From: JAGVPT01 sp049578505
GTDB taxonomy: Bacteria; Bacteroidota; Ignavibacteria; UBA10030; UBA8401
Length of the DNA: 64,000 nt
Assembly (NCBI GenBank): GCA_049578505.1
Contig: JBAUMC010000033.1
Location: forward strand, 42,160 to 106,159
Direction: 5' to 3'
Below, piece after piece: positions 38,385 through 47,600 of this stretch (positions are counted from its first letter, which is position 1; each line of letters opens with the position of its first letter). The notes under the pieces were generated by a model. The model was not told the origin of the DNA. It saw nothing but the letters and a program-made list of their open reading frames with translations, and ran no database searches. The translations under genes were made by a program, and so were the position numbers.

Positions 38385-40781
38385 TTAAAATCCCTTTCCA
38401 AATTGGAAATGAAAATGCCACCCCGACGGGCTGCCCGTTTTCGTCGGGTCGTCAAACCCGTAACCGTAGTCAAATCCTAATAGACCGATCGGTTGGATCA
38501 TGATGCGTGCGCCGACCCCCGCAGACCGGTCCAGGCTGAACAATTCCGTCGATTTCACATCGTTCCAGACATTCCCTGCTTCCGCAAACGACAGCAGGTA
38601 AATTGGGATCGGATTCATCGACACATTAAACCGAATTTCAGCAGTATGTTTCTCTTCCACAAGGCCGCTTAAGATTTGATTTGCCGAGTTTATCGGACCA
38701 ACACCCCGGTCTTCGTAGCCTCGCAATGGAGTGACGTTGATTTGACCAAGCCCTGTTCCTCCCATTGAAAAGTATTCGATGTATGGGATATCCGATGGGC
38801 CAAAGGTTTTCTGGAGGGTCACAATTTCTCCATACAGCGTTCCTATGTAGAGCGCGAGGCGTGAACTATTGAGGATTGGCGTATACCAGTCGAAGCTGAC
38901 AATGTGTTTCGTATACCGTGCAGTCCCCGGCAAAAAAGGCGGTCCCGAAAGCTCGGTCGAGAGGGAGAGACTGCTGCCGTGAGACGGAAATAGCGGGTTG
39001 TCGATGCTGTTCCTCGTAAGGATCTGTGTAATGCTGTATTGGTCGATGACACCGGGCGGTCCATAATAATCGCTCAAGGTGAGATTGTCGATCCGCTGCA
39101 CCCGCAAGATCCAATCGCCTCTCGTGTAATCATCGGGATATTTGAATTGACGTCCAATACTGACCGTGCCGCCGGTTTGGTCGACCGAGTAAATATAATC
39201 TTGTTTTGTATCGAACAAACTAAAGCCGAACGACGTCCGTGTTCCGAACATCCAGGGTTCGCGGAATGAGATTGAGAAGGTGCGATAGGTACTCCCTTCG
39301 CCGAATTGCCAGTCGAAGCTCAAAATCTGGCCGCCCCCTCCCGAAAGAGGTTCCGCCAGTTCGAAATTGTTGAATGTCAAGCCCAACGCTCCCGTAAATC
39401 CAAACACGCCGCTGTATCCCACCGACATATTGAAAGTATCGCTCGACTTCTCCTCGACATCGTAAATTACGTCGACGGTCTTGTCGTCGACAATGCGGGT
39501 GTCAGGTTTGATTTTATCGGGATTAAAATAGTTGAGTACCGAGAGCTGCCGTACGCTGCGAATGATCGCCGCCCGGCTGAAAAAATCTCCGGGTCTCGAA
39601 TACAATTCGCGGCGAATGACTTTTTCCTTTGTCTTCGTGTTCCCATGAATCTCTACCGTACCTATGCGGAATTGATTTCTTTCACGGATATGGATGACGA
39701 TATCCACGCTATCCGGCGCTACTTTGATTTCCTCCGGGTCGATCGACATCGTGAGATAGCCGTTGTCAAGGTACAGGGAGGCGACGTCGGTCTGTTCCTC
39801 GTTTTGTTTCAGGTTCCGGTCGAATTTTTCCATATTATAGATTTCGCCGGGCTTTATTCCAAGACGGTCATTGAGAACGTCAGTTTTGAATACCGTATTC
39901 CCTTCCCACGAAATATTTCGAATCTTGTATTGCGGGCCCTCATAGACAAAAAGGCGCAGCGTCATCTTGTCTTTTTTCTCGCTGTAGGAAATCGAGTCGG
40001 CAAGTATTTCGGCATCACGGTACCCGTTCTTGTGGTAGAAATCTATGACTTTTTTCTTGTCGTCAGCATATTTCTTCTTGTCGAACTTCGAGCCGCGCCA
40101 GAATTTCCACCACACCTTTTCATGCGTGTCGTCCATTTCGCCCTTCAAATCGTCGGCGTCGAACGCTTTGTTGCCGTAAAAAAGAATCGACTTGATGTGA
40201 ATTTCGGACCCCTCGTCGATCGTCAATCGCAAAATGACTTTACCCCGAGCCGTGCTGTCGGGACTCTCCACAGTTTCGGGCTTTATAGTCGCCTGCAGGT
40301 ACCCGTCATCGTCATATGCTTTCTTTATTGTTCTGATAATTCTGTTGATTTCCTCGGGGGTAATGATTTGGCCTTTTAATAAATTGATTTTCTTAAGAAG
40401 GTCCTCTTCGCTGATATCATCTTCTCCCGTGATCACAATTTTATCCAGCCGCGGATGTTCTTTCACTTTGATCAGGAGATACACACCGGTTCCGATGGTA
40501 TTCTCGATGTCGATCTCGACATCTGAAAAAATCCGCAAGGCCCATAACCGAGTAATCGCAGTCCGCGTCTGTTCGCCGGGAACGCTAATTTCGTCTCCCA
40601 GCTTCAAGCCGGAATTGGCGATAATGGCCGAAGTTTCAGCCGTCTTATTCCCTTCAACAGAAATTCCTAGAATTTTGTACTGCTGAATTTGTTGCCGCGT
40701 CGATTGCGAGAATAGAAGTGAACATCCGAACAACGAGAGGTACAACAGAACAAAACATCTGGTGAGCAAAGAGCTCTTCAC
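38385..40781 (-). CDS. bamA: Outer membrane assembly factor BamA
   Basis: Central component of the barrel-assembly machine. From GTG 40781 it has 798 residues with a signal peptide (LLYLSLFGCSLLFSQ), five POTRA repeats (such as YKILGISVEGNKTAETSAI and FRIGTVEIHGNTKTKEKVI) and a 16-strand barrel ending in FHFQFGKGF with a C-terminal aromatic. The frame extends to 40835, but that would overlap uppS and has no signal sequence; the GTG begins one base after the uppS stop. Position before two ompH genes matches the canonical cluster. Confidence 0.96.
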   Translation of the reverse strand: MKSSLLTRCFVLLYLSLFGCSLLFSQSTRQQIQQYKILGISVEGNKTAETSAIIANSGLKLGDEISVPGEQTRTAITRLWALRIFSDVEIDIENTIGTGVYLLIKVKEHPRLDKIVITGEDDISEEDLLKKINLLKGQIITPEEINRIIRTIKKAYDDDGYLQATIKPETVESPDSTARGKVILRLTIDEGSEIHIKSILFYGNKAFDADDLKGEMDDTHEKVWWKFWRGSKFDKKKYADDKKKVIDFYHKNGYRDAEILADSISYSEKKDKMTLRLFVYEGPQYKIRNISWEGNTVFKTDVLNDRLGIKPGEIYNMEKFDRNLKQNEEQTDVASLYLDNGYLTMSIDPEEIKVAPDSVDIVIHIRERNQFRIGTVEIHGNTKTKEKVIRRELYSRPGDFFSRAAIIRSVRQLSVLNYFNPDKIKPDTRIVDDKTVDVIYDVEEKSSDTFNMSVGYSGVFGFTGALGLTFNNFELAEPLSGGGGQILSFDWQFGEGSTYRTFSISFREPWMFGTRTSFGFSLFDTKQDYIYSVDQTGGTVSIGRQFKYPDDYTRGDWILRVQRIDNLTLSDYYGPPGVIDQYSITQILTRNSIDNPLFPSHGSSLSLSTELSGPPFLPGTARYTKHIVSFDWYTPILNSSRLALYIGTLYGEIVTLQKTFGPSDIPYIEYFSMGGTGLGQINVTPLRGYEDRGVGPINSANQILSGLVEEKHTAEIRFNVSMNPIPIYLLSFAEAGNVWNDVKSTELFSLDRSAGVGARIMIQPIGLLGFDYGYGFDDPTKTGSPSGWHFHFQFGKGF

Positions 40782-40782
40782 A

Positions 40783-41625
40783 TTAATTACCTGTAACACT
40801 TTTGAGAAACTTTTCGACATACGACGTTGCCGCATCTTTCCTTTTTGATTTCACCTGTTCGCTCACCATGCCGTATCGTCGTTCGCGCCCTTGAAATGAC
40901 GCAATAGCTTCGTACAGCGAACGCCTCCGGAATTCAGGCCAGCATAAATCTGTAATGTACATCTCCGAATATGCAAGTTGCCAGAGCAGGAAATTGCTGA
41001 TACGGAGTTCGCCGCTTGTGCGGATCAATAAATCGGGGTCGGGGATATCTTTTGTCGAAAGAAATTGTGAAATGAAAGCGTCGTTGATGTGATCGGGCTT
41101 AATCTTGCCGTGGCTGGCTTCGGTCACGATTTTTTTCACGGCATTGGTGATGTCCCAGCGTCCGCTGTAGCTTAATGCAAGTACTAATGTTAGACCAGTA
41201 TTATGCTTCATAAGTTCCATCGCATCGAGCAGTTCGTCCTGCACATCGTGTGGAAGTGCAGAAATGTCGCCGATGCTCTTCAAATGTACGTTGTTGTTAT
41301 GAAGCCGGTCGCGCTCGTCACGGAGGGCTTTCAACAGTAACCGCATCAGCATCGAGACTTCGTCTTTCGGGCGTTTCCAATTCTCGGTAGAGAATGCATA
41401 GAGAGTGAGGTACTTTACGCCAAGCTGTCCACACACCTCAACGATATCCCTTACTGAATTTACTCCTTCGTGGTGCCCTGCAACTCGCGGAAGCGACCTT
41501 TTTTGAGCCCAGCGCCCATTTCCATCCATGATGATTGCGATGTGCTGCGGCACTTCTCCGCTGTGACGAAGTTGTTCCTGCAATTTCTTGTCCTGACCTG
41601 TCGCATGAACGGGACCTTTGTTCAA
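40783..41625 (-). CDS. uppS: Undecaprenyl diphosphate synthase
   Basis: cis-Prenyltransferase making the C55 carrier lipid for peptidoglycan and O-antigen. 280 residues: catalytic HIAIIMDGNGRWAQKR with the conserved Asp, YAFSTENWKRP, and C-terminal LLIRTSGELRISNFLLWQ. It is the first gene of the leftward envelope cluster, so the promoter for the cluster should lie in 41626-42049. cdsA, often next to uppS, is not here. Confidence 0.96.
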   Translation of the reverse strand: MNKGPVHATGQDKKLQEQLRHSGEVPQHIAIIMDGNGRWAQKRSLPRVAGHHEGVNSVRDIVEVCGQLGVKYLTLYAFSTENWKRPKDEVSMLMRLLLKALRDERDRLHNNNVHLKSIGDISALPHDVQDELLDAMELMKHNTGLTLVLALSYSGRWDITNAVKKIVTEASHGKIKPDHINDAFISQFLSTKDIPDPDLLIRTSGELRISNFLLWQLAYSEMYITDLCWPEFRRRSLYEAIASFQGRERRYGMVSEQVKSKRKDAATSYVEKFLKSVTGN

Positions 41626-42049
41626 CGCTTCAACTCCTCAGCTGTGAATAGCGGCAAAACGTGGCAACGCTAGAGAATAAGTTAACCTTTTGTTGAAAAA
41701 AAGTCAATCACAAAACGGAGAGACGAACCACACATTTTGATACATTATAAATCAATTTCCGCTCCTCGAGTAAATTGAATTCTCTTAAAATCTTCTTATC
41801 TTCATGAAATTCGCGCGATTAGAATGATATTCCATCCGCCAACGAGTCCTTTGATCTTCTCATCTTCTTTTTGAGGAAACTTGATGGTGAATGAGGTCGT
41901 TCCCGATGAAGTTTGGGAACAAAGTGTGAACCCCAGATAATATCTCGTTTATTTTGTCCCCAACCCCGACGTTGGGAACAACAATCGATTGAAACTCTGT
42001 TTTAAGACCTTAACATATCACCGATGATCCACATGCTTGATTTCTTTTG
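41626..42049. other. 424-bp divergent gap with two GTTCCC stem-loops
   Basis: No gene is seen. GTTCCC...GGGAAC (41899-41920) and an imperfect GTCCCCAAC...GTTGGGAAC (41957-41980) form two hairpins of a style common among dispersed bacterial repeats. The half nearer uppS is AT-rich and presumably holds the promoter of the envelope cluster, but I cannot assign elements. Confidence 0.5.
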
Positions 42050-43330
42050 ATGAAACCGAACGAACCACTTCCTCTTGTCGTCGTTGGCGGCGGTGCCGCA
42101 GGTATGATCGCGGCGTGGCGTGCAGGATCGCTCGGCGCAAAGGTGATACTTCTCGAGAAGAATTCTAAGCTCGGGATCAAACTCCTCATATCGGGCGGAG
42201 GCAAATGCAACATTACACATGGCGGAGAGGTCGAAGACCTTCGCAAACAATTTAGAAGAAATGAGGCGAATTTTCTAAAGCATTCTCTCTATCGATTCAC
42301 CAATCTGGATGTTCTAGAACACCTCAATCAACTTGGAGTTGAAACCTACGAGCGGGACAATGGCCGAGTTTTTCCCACAAGCGGAAAAGCGGGCGAAGTC
42401 GTGCATGCTTTGCGGAGGATGATGGAACGCGCAGGCGTCGAAATTCTTCCTGGGATGCCAGCGGCCGAATTACTAGAAGACAACCTAGGCGTCTGCGGCG
42501 TGGAATTACCCCAGGAAATCATTCAAACACGCCATGTTATTCTCGCAACCGGGGGTGCATCCTACCCCAGAACGGGAACGACGGGAGACGGTTTTCATTG
42601 GTTGAAAAAACTCGGGCACACAATAGTTCCTCTTCGCCCCGCTCTGGCTCCGATCATACTCCACCCGGTTCCACCAACCGAATGGCAGGGTATTTCACTT
42701 CGAGACTGCGTTCTAAAAATAAAAGTGGCAGGGAAAACTCTGGCAGTATCGCGAGGCGATTTGCTCTTCACACACCTGGGGATTTCCGGACCGGCAACTC
42801 TAGAAGTGAGCCGCAAAGCATATGTTGTAATGGAAGAAAATCCACACGTCGATATCTCCGTCGACGCCATACCCGATGAATCGGATACCGAGCTTCAGGA
42901 GCACCTTCAGAATGAGATTGCTTCAAACGGAGGACGGAAAGCGGAAACGCTGGTCGAGTCGTTCGTTCCTCAACGGCTGGCAAGTTTCATTTTGAATTCC
43001 GCGGCAATCGACGCATCGAAGAAATGCCATCAATTAGAGAGGGCAGAACGAAGGGCGCTTGTGCAGACGATGAAAAATTGGATGATAGGTGTCGCGAAAG
43101 AAATTCCTCTCGAACGGGGAGAAGTGACTGCCGGCGGAGTCAACCTCCATGAAGTCGAACCAAAAACAATGAGGTCCCGGATTCTGAAAGGATTGTATAT
43201 TTGCGGCGAAGCTCTGGATGTCGCGGGGCCGATAGGAGGATACAATTTGCAGGCGGCCTTTTCGACCGGATATGTCGCTGGAGAAGCCGCAGCGAAAGAC
43301 GTAATGGCAGGTCATCAACAGACAAAATAG
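42050..43330 (+). CDS. HI0933-family FAD-dependent oxidoreductase (BaiN-like)
   Basis: 426-residue flavoprotein. N-terminal dinucleotide fold PLVVVGGGAAGMIAAWRA, then SGGGKCNITH, typical of the HI0933/YhiN family, an ILATGGASYPRTGTTGDG motif, and a C-terminal GGYNLQAAFSTGYVAGEAAA. It may oxidise or reduce a small molecule with NAD(P); some relatives (BaiN) act on bile-acid intermediates but the native substrate is generally unknown. The ATG at 42050 is preferred to the adjoining TTG. Confidence 0.93.
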   Translation: MKPNEPLPLVVVGGGAAGMIAAWRAGSLGAKVILLEKNSKLGIKLLISGGGKCNITHGGEVEDLRKQFRRNEANFLKHSLYRFTNLDVLEHLNQLGVETYERDNGRVFPTSGKAGEVVHALRRMMERAGVEILPGMPAAELLEDNLGVCGVELPQEIIQTRHVILATGGASYPRTGTTGDGFHWLKKLGHTIVPLRPALAPIILHPVPPTEWQGISLRDCVLKIKVAGKTLAVSRGDLLFTHLGISGPATLEVSRKAYVVMEENPHVDISVDAIPDESDTELQEHLQNEIASNGGRKAETLVESFVPQRLASFILNSAAIDASKKCHQLERAERRALVQTMKNWMIGVAKEIPLERGEVTAGGVNLHEVEPKTMRSRILKGLYICGEALDVAGPIGGYNLQAAFSTGYVAGEAAAKDVMAGHQQTK

Positions 43331-43335
43331 TTCAA

Positions 43336-43375
43336 AGCCAATAGCTAATAGCTGTTGGCTATTAGCTTTTAGCCA
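43336..43375. terminator. Hairpin of word-like DNA between convergent genes
   Basis: AGCTAATAGC (43343-43352) pairs perfectly with GCTATTAGCT (43358-43367) and the flanking GCCAATAGC/TTTAGCC words extend it imperfectly. It lies between the flavoprotein and decarboxylase stop codons, so it may end both transcripts. Confidence 0.45.
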
Positions 43376-44724
43376 GGATGGTTCTTCGCACAACGAATCA
43401 TGGCATTCAGACTTACCTCGACGTCTTCATCGGTTGTCGCCCAGGATGAAACGCTGATGCGCATCGCCGTGTGCCCCTGCCATATAGTTCCACCGCACCA
43501 GCACGTACCGTCTGCCTGAATTTCTGCGATCACGCGGTGTGTTGTATCCGAATCTCCAAAGGAAACGAGAACCTGGTTCAACACCACATCGTTCAAAATA
43601 TCATAACCAGCAGTTGTTAATCCTTCCGCAAAACGCCTCGCTTGGCGGCATGAGCGCTCGATCATCTCCTGAAGGCCTGAACGTCCGAGCGACATTAGCG
43701 CCGACCACACCTCAACTCCTCTTGCGCGACGCGATAGTTCCGGAGTATAATCCGATGGATTGCGAAATTCGGTTTCTGTCGGAAGATATTCCGCGGTGAT
43801 GGCCATCGCTGAACGAAGCGCCTCGCGGTCGCGGACAAACGCAAGGCCGGAATCGTTTGGAACATTCAGCCATTTGTGAGCGTCGGTCGCCCACGAGTCT
43901 CCTTCTTCAATTCCTTTGATAAGAGAATTCCGTGATGGTGCGACTGCCGCCCACATACCAAAAGCACTATCGATGTGAACCCATGCGCCTCCCTCATGGG
44001 CACGCCTGCAGATTTCATCCAGTGGATCGAATGAGCCCGTATTGACATTCCCTGCCTGCGCACAGACAATCGTCGGCCCCTTTATCGGCGGAATCGCCAC
44101 AGCACGCATACGCCCCTGACCGTCGACCGGCACCGAATGCACTCTGCTCCGGCCCAATCCCAAGAGACCAAGCGATTTAATCAGCGAAGGGTGCACCTCC
44201 TCGCCTACAACCACCGTGACCGGTGGAGCCCCGATCAACCCATCAGCCTCCACATTCCATCCTGCGTGTTCAAGAACTGCATGACGCGCAGCGGCAAGCC
44301 CCGTAAAATTTGCCATCGTACCGCCGGTGACGAATGCGCCTCCGCTCGACGAAGGAAGGCCGAAAAGAGTAATGAGCCATTGGAGGGCGACCTGTTCAAG
44401 GTGAGCAGTCCCCGGCGTTACTTGATACAGTGCGCTGTTCTGATCCCACGCACCGGCCATCCAATTTGCCGCTAACGAAACGGGGAGCGAACCGCCGATC
44501 ACGAAGCCGAAAAACCTTCGACCGGCCATCCCCATCGTTGCAGGCGAAACAAATTCATCAAGCATCCCAAGGATTGTCGCTGGATCAACCGGCTTTTCCG
44601 GGAAAGAAACGTCGAACTCTTTGAGGCGAGCAACGGCGGCCGGGTCCGGCCTCACCCCCCGCTGGTTCAATCCTTCGAGATAACCTATCGCGCGCTCTGC
44701 AGCGGAGTGAAGAATACCTTTCAT
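43369..44724 (-). CDS. PLP-dependent group II amino-acid decarboxylase
   Basis: 451-residue fold-type I enzyme related to aromatic-L-amino-acid and glutamate decarboxylases. PLP contacts: HIDSAFG with Asp, and DAHKWLNVPND with the Schiff-base Lys. GGAFVTGGTMANFTG is the phosphate-binding region. The amino-acid substrate cannot be set from sequence. It follows folA by 28 bp and so is probably transcribed with thyA-folA, though no metabolic link is evident. Confidence 0.92.
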   Translation of the reverse strand: MKGILHSAAERAIGYLEGLNQRGVRPDPAAVARLKEFDVSFPEKPVDPATILGMLDEFVSPATMGMAGRRFFGFVIGGSLPVSLAANWMAGAWDQNSALYQVTPGTAHLEQVALQWLITLFGLPSSSGGAFVTGGTMANFTGLAAARHAVLEHAGWNVEADGLIGAPPVTVVVGEEVHPSLIKSLGLLGLGRSRVHSVPVDGQGRMRAVAIPPIKGPTIVCAQAGNVNTGSFDPLDEICRRAHEGGAWVHIDSAFGMWAAVAPSRNSLIKGIEEGDSWATDAHKWLNVPNDSGLAFVRDREALRSAMAITAEYLPTETEFRNPSDYTPELSRRARGVEVWSALMSLGRSGLQEMIERSCRQARRFAEGLTTAGYDILNDVVLNQVLVSFGDSDTTHRVIAEIQADGTCWCGGTIWQGHTAMRISVSSWATTDEDVEVSLNAMIRCAKNHPG

Positions 44725-44752
44725 TGAATCACATAAAAAATTTTATTGGAGG

Positions 44753-45217
44753 TTATTTGATTGAGTAATCCCGAAACGTATAGCCTTCGTGCTTCTCTTC
44801 GTTGACGAGCGAGAAGTGTGTTCCGATAAGATGTTCGTAGGAGGGAAAGAATGTATCTCCATCTACATCGATATCAACAATAGTAAGATAGAGTTCGTCC
44901 GCCCGGCCTAAGAATTGTTCGAAGACATTGCCGCCGCCGATCACGAAGACCTTTTCCTGCTCTTTGAGTGCAGTGAGCGCCGCGGGAATCGTGCGATAAG
45001 TTTCGATGCCGGGAATCAACTTGGAGGTGAGAACCACATTGCGGCGGCCGGTCAACGGCTTCCCCATCGACTCAAACGTCTTTCTTCCCATCAATACAGC
45101 ATGGCCGACCGTCAGCCGTTTGAATCGTTGTAAGTCCTCCGAAATGTGCCACGGGAGTTTCCCTTTGTTGCCGATGACACGTTTCTTGTTTAGCGCGGCA
45201 ATGACGATGAGTTTCAT
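44753..45217 (-). CDS. folA: Dihydrofolate reductase
   Basis: 154-residue DHFR: MKLIVIAALNKKRVIGNKGKLPW at the N-terminus, HISEDLQRFKRLT with the conserved acidic residue, MGRKTFESMGKPL and VIGGGNVFEQFL. ATG 45217 is used because it gives the family start; the frame runs 7 codons further without support. It is 32 bp after thyA, the enzyme whose dihydrofolate product it recycles. Confidence 0.95.
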   Translation of the reverse strand: MKLIVIAALNKKRVIGNKGKLPWHISEDLQRFKRLTVGHAVLMGRKTFESMGKPLTGRRNVVLTSKLIPGIETYRTIPAALTALKEQEKVFVIGGGNVFEQFLGRADELYLTIVDIDVDGDTFFPSYEHLIGTHFSLVNEEKHEGYTFRDYSIK

Positions 45218-45249
45218 CGAACAATAATCAATGAGCAATAGTCTTGCGG

Positions 45250-46062
45250 TTATACGGCAACTTCGAATTTGATCGGCTCATCACATTCATACCCGACGAG
45301 GGAAAAATCTTCGTACTGTAACGCGTCGAGCGGCTTTTTCGTGATGAGAAGTTTCGGGCGGGGCTTCGGAGTCCGTTTCAACTGTTCTTTCAATCCATCA
45401 ATGTGGTTGACGTAAATATGTGCGTCGACGATTGTGTGACTGAAGTAGCCCACCTCAAGCCCTACATCCTGAGCAATGGCTTGAGTAAGGAGAGAGTACG
45501 CTGCGATGTTAAAAGGGATGCCCAGGGCGATATCGCCGGAGCGCTGGGTTAAGTGACAGTTGAGTTTGTTCCCCTGGACATTGAAAGCAAACGTGTAATG
45601 GCACGGGGGAAGCTTGCTGTGAAGCGCGTTTCCAGGCTCCCATGCACTGACAATCATCCGCCGCGAGGTCGGGTTTGTCTTCAATAAATGAATCACCTCA
45701 GCGATTTGATCGATCTCTTTTACCTCATACTTTCCGGTCGCCGGATTCACCTGCGCACTCGGAAATCGCCGCCAGTAACGCCCATACGCAGTTTCGAGAT
45801 TTCCGTCTTTGTCCGACCATGCATCCCAGATCTTCGTTTGCTTGCGAAGATTTCGAATATGGTCTTCACCCGAAAGATACCAGAGCACTTCATAAAAAAG
45901 GGACTTCGTCTGCATCCGTTTCGTTGTGAGCAACGGATACCCTTCGCTCAGATCAATCGTGTAGTGTTCTGCAAAACACGAAAGTGTGTCGACACCGGTT
46001 CGGTTCTTCTTTAAAACGCCCTTCGAAAGGACGCGGTCGACAAGGTCCAGGTATTCTCTCAT
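45250..46062 (-). CDS. thyA: Thymidylate synthase
   Basis: 270-residue ThyA, making dTMP from dUMP with methylene-THF. Catalytic Cys154 in LPPCHYTFAF, PTSRRMIVSAWEP phosphate-binding arginines, and QRSGDIALGIPFN. ATG 46062 with GGAGA upstream is preferred to a start 13 codons earlier. It heads the thyA-folA-decarboxylase unit. Confidence 0.97.
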   Translation of the reverse strand: MREYLDLVDRVLSKGVLKKNRTGVDTLSCFAEHYTIDLSEGYPLLTTKRMQTKSLFYEVLWYLSGEDHIRNLRKQTKIWDAWSDKDGNLETAYGRYWRRFPSAQVNPATGKYEVKEIDQIAEVIHLLKTNPTSRRMIVSAWEPGNALHSKLPPCHYTFAFNVQGNKLNCHLTQRSGDIALGIPFNIAAYSLLTQAIAQDVGLEVGYFSHTIVDAHIYVNHIDGLKEQLKRTPKPRPKLLITKKPLDALQYEDFSLVGYECDEPIKFEVAV

Positions 46063-46149
46063 GGAGTCTCCAAGGTGGAACAACGAGGTGTTGATACACA
46101 ATCATAAATACTTTCGCGCTGAAAATCAAGCAAAGTATTATTGCTCGGG

Positions 46150-46222
46150 GAGACTATTGTTCACCTTTGCGTCCATCGTGGTAAAAAGAAAACCGCTGAG
46201 GACGCAATGGACGCCAAGGGAA
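46150..46222. repeat. Second CTGAGGACGCAA-type stem-loop
   Basis: CCTTTGCGTCCATCGTGGT (46164-46182) is imperfectly complementary to GACGCAATGGACGCCAAGG (46201-46219). It is comparable in style to the CTCTGTG repeat at 4.6 kb. The rest of the 316-bp gap from thyA to the next gene shows nothing else except a small AATCCC/GGGATT dyad near 46320. Confidence 0.5.
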
Positions 46223-46378
46223 TCAGCAATCGCCATAACCTGAATTTGCCCTTTCGACCTTTTTGCAGTATCTTTTTTCGACGACAGATAATCCTGTCTC
46301 ACTTCAATGAGCGAAATCCCGAAACATGGGATTCTGATATGCCAAAGTGATCTATCCTACTAAGACTAGGTGATCTCC

Positions 46379-47536
46379 ATGCCTGACAACAAGTTAATCC
46401 AATCGCTGCAAACAAGTTGGAAAAAAGAAAAAGCGGGCGCCGAGACGTACCGGGAGCTTGCTGCAAGAGAAAGGGATGAGAACCAAAAAGCGATTCTCTT
46501 AAAACTCGCTCACGCCGAGGAGGAACATGCAAAAAAATGGGAAGCCCGACTTAACGAGCTCGGTTCAGCACCGCCGAAACAGATCGACTCGTCGTTCGAA
46601 AAGTTAAAGCGATGGCTTTTGGTAAGGAGCGGAACGGCTAATGCTGTTCAACGGCTCGAAGAGCAGGAGGACCGGGATACCGAACGGTATGAAGCAGAGG
46701 CGGTTCTGGCAAATAATCCGAACGACAGTGATGCGATGAGCAAAATCAAACAAGAGGAAAAGGTTCATGCGAAGGTTCTTCATTCGATGACGGAAGACAA
46801 CCAACCGCAAGCAAAGCTCGAGGCAATCTTCAAAAAAGAAAAGTGGCACGCTGGACATTCGGGGGGATGGATTGGGCAGGCGGTGTACGGCGCGAACGAC
46901 GGGCTTGGTGCGGTGTTCGGTATTGTCACCGGAATGGCGGGCTACACGGGGGGGAGCCACGTTGTGTGGGTGGCCGGAGTTGCGGGCACACTCGCAAGCG
47001 CTCTTTCGATGGGTTCGGGTGCGTACCTTGCTCGAAAATCCGAGCGCGAAGTGTACGAAGCCGAACTAGAGCGCGAACGAAAAGAAATCGAAGAAAACCC
47101 CGAGGAAGAAAAACAGGAACTCGAACTCTTTTATCAATTGAAGGGTTTCACACCGGATGAATCGGCAATGATGGCGCAACGCCTAACAGAAAATCCGGAC
47201 CAATTTTTGAAAACGTTGGCACATGAAGAATTGGGACTCTCGGCCTCGAGTTTTCCCAATCCGGTCAAGGAGGCGCTCTCAGCAACCGCAGCGACCGCCA
47301 CGGGGGGAATTATTCCCGTTATTCCCTTCATGTTCTTCTTCGGATCAGCCGCCATTATTCTGAGTCTTATCATCAGCACACTTGCTCATTTTCTTGTCGG
47401 GGTCTTAAAGACGATCGTCACCGGACGGAGTTGGTGGCGAAGCGGATTGGAAATGACGCTGGTTGGGTTGCTGACCGCCGCAATAGCATACGGCGTGGGC
47501 GCGTTACTCAGCCCCGAAGGTCACGTGGTCCCCTGA
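46379..47536 (+). CDS. MbfA-like ferritin-domain/VIT1 iron transporter
   Basis: 385 residues combining an N-terminal ferritin/rubrerythrin-like four-helix domain (two E-x-x-H sites, EEEHAKKW and EEKVHAKVL) with a C-terminal VIT1/CCC1 membrane domain (YGANDGLGAVFGIVTGMAG, then about five helices). The same architecture in MbfA exports Fe2+ and protects against iron and peroxide stress in alphaproteobacteria; that role is likely here. ATG 46379 follows AGGTGAT. No Fur-type box was evident by eye. Confidence 0.9.
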   Translation: MPDNKLIQSLQTSWKKEKAGAETYRELAARERDENQKAILLKLAHAEEEHAKKWEARLNELGSAPPKQIDSSFEKLKRWLLVRSGTANAVQRLEEQEDRDTERYEAEAVLANNPNDSDAMSKIKQEEKVHAKVLHSMTEDNQPQAKLEAIFKKEKWHAGHSGGWIGQAVYGANDGLGAVFGIVTGMAGYTGGSHVVWVAGVAGTLASALSMGSGAYLARKSEREVYEAELERERKEIEENPEEEKQELELFYQLKGFTPDESAMMAQRLTENPDQFLKTLAHEELGLSASSFPNPVKEALSATAATATGGIIPVIPFMFFFGSAAIILSLIISTLAHFLVGVLKTIVTGRSWWRSGLEMTLVGLLTAAIAYGVGALLSPEGHVVP

Positions 47537-47600
47537 ATAGTTTCGCGCTATTCATCGTTGGGGCCTTTGCTATTCTCGAAATCAGCATGAGGATTTATTC

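Noticed and set aside
39306..40379. Long plus-strand open frame of about 357 codons opposite bamA
   Set aside because: It lies wholly antisense to a well-supported bamA with POTRA and barrel features; its translation shows no domain and reflects bamA codon bias.
46141..46350. Small frame upstream of the MbfA-like gene
   Set aside because: It consists mainly of the stem-loop repeat and has no ribosome site or domain.
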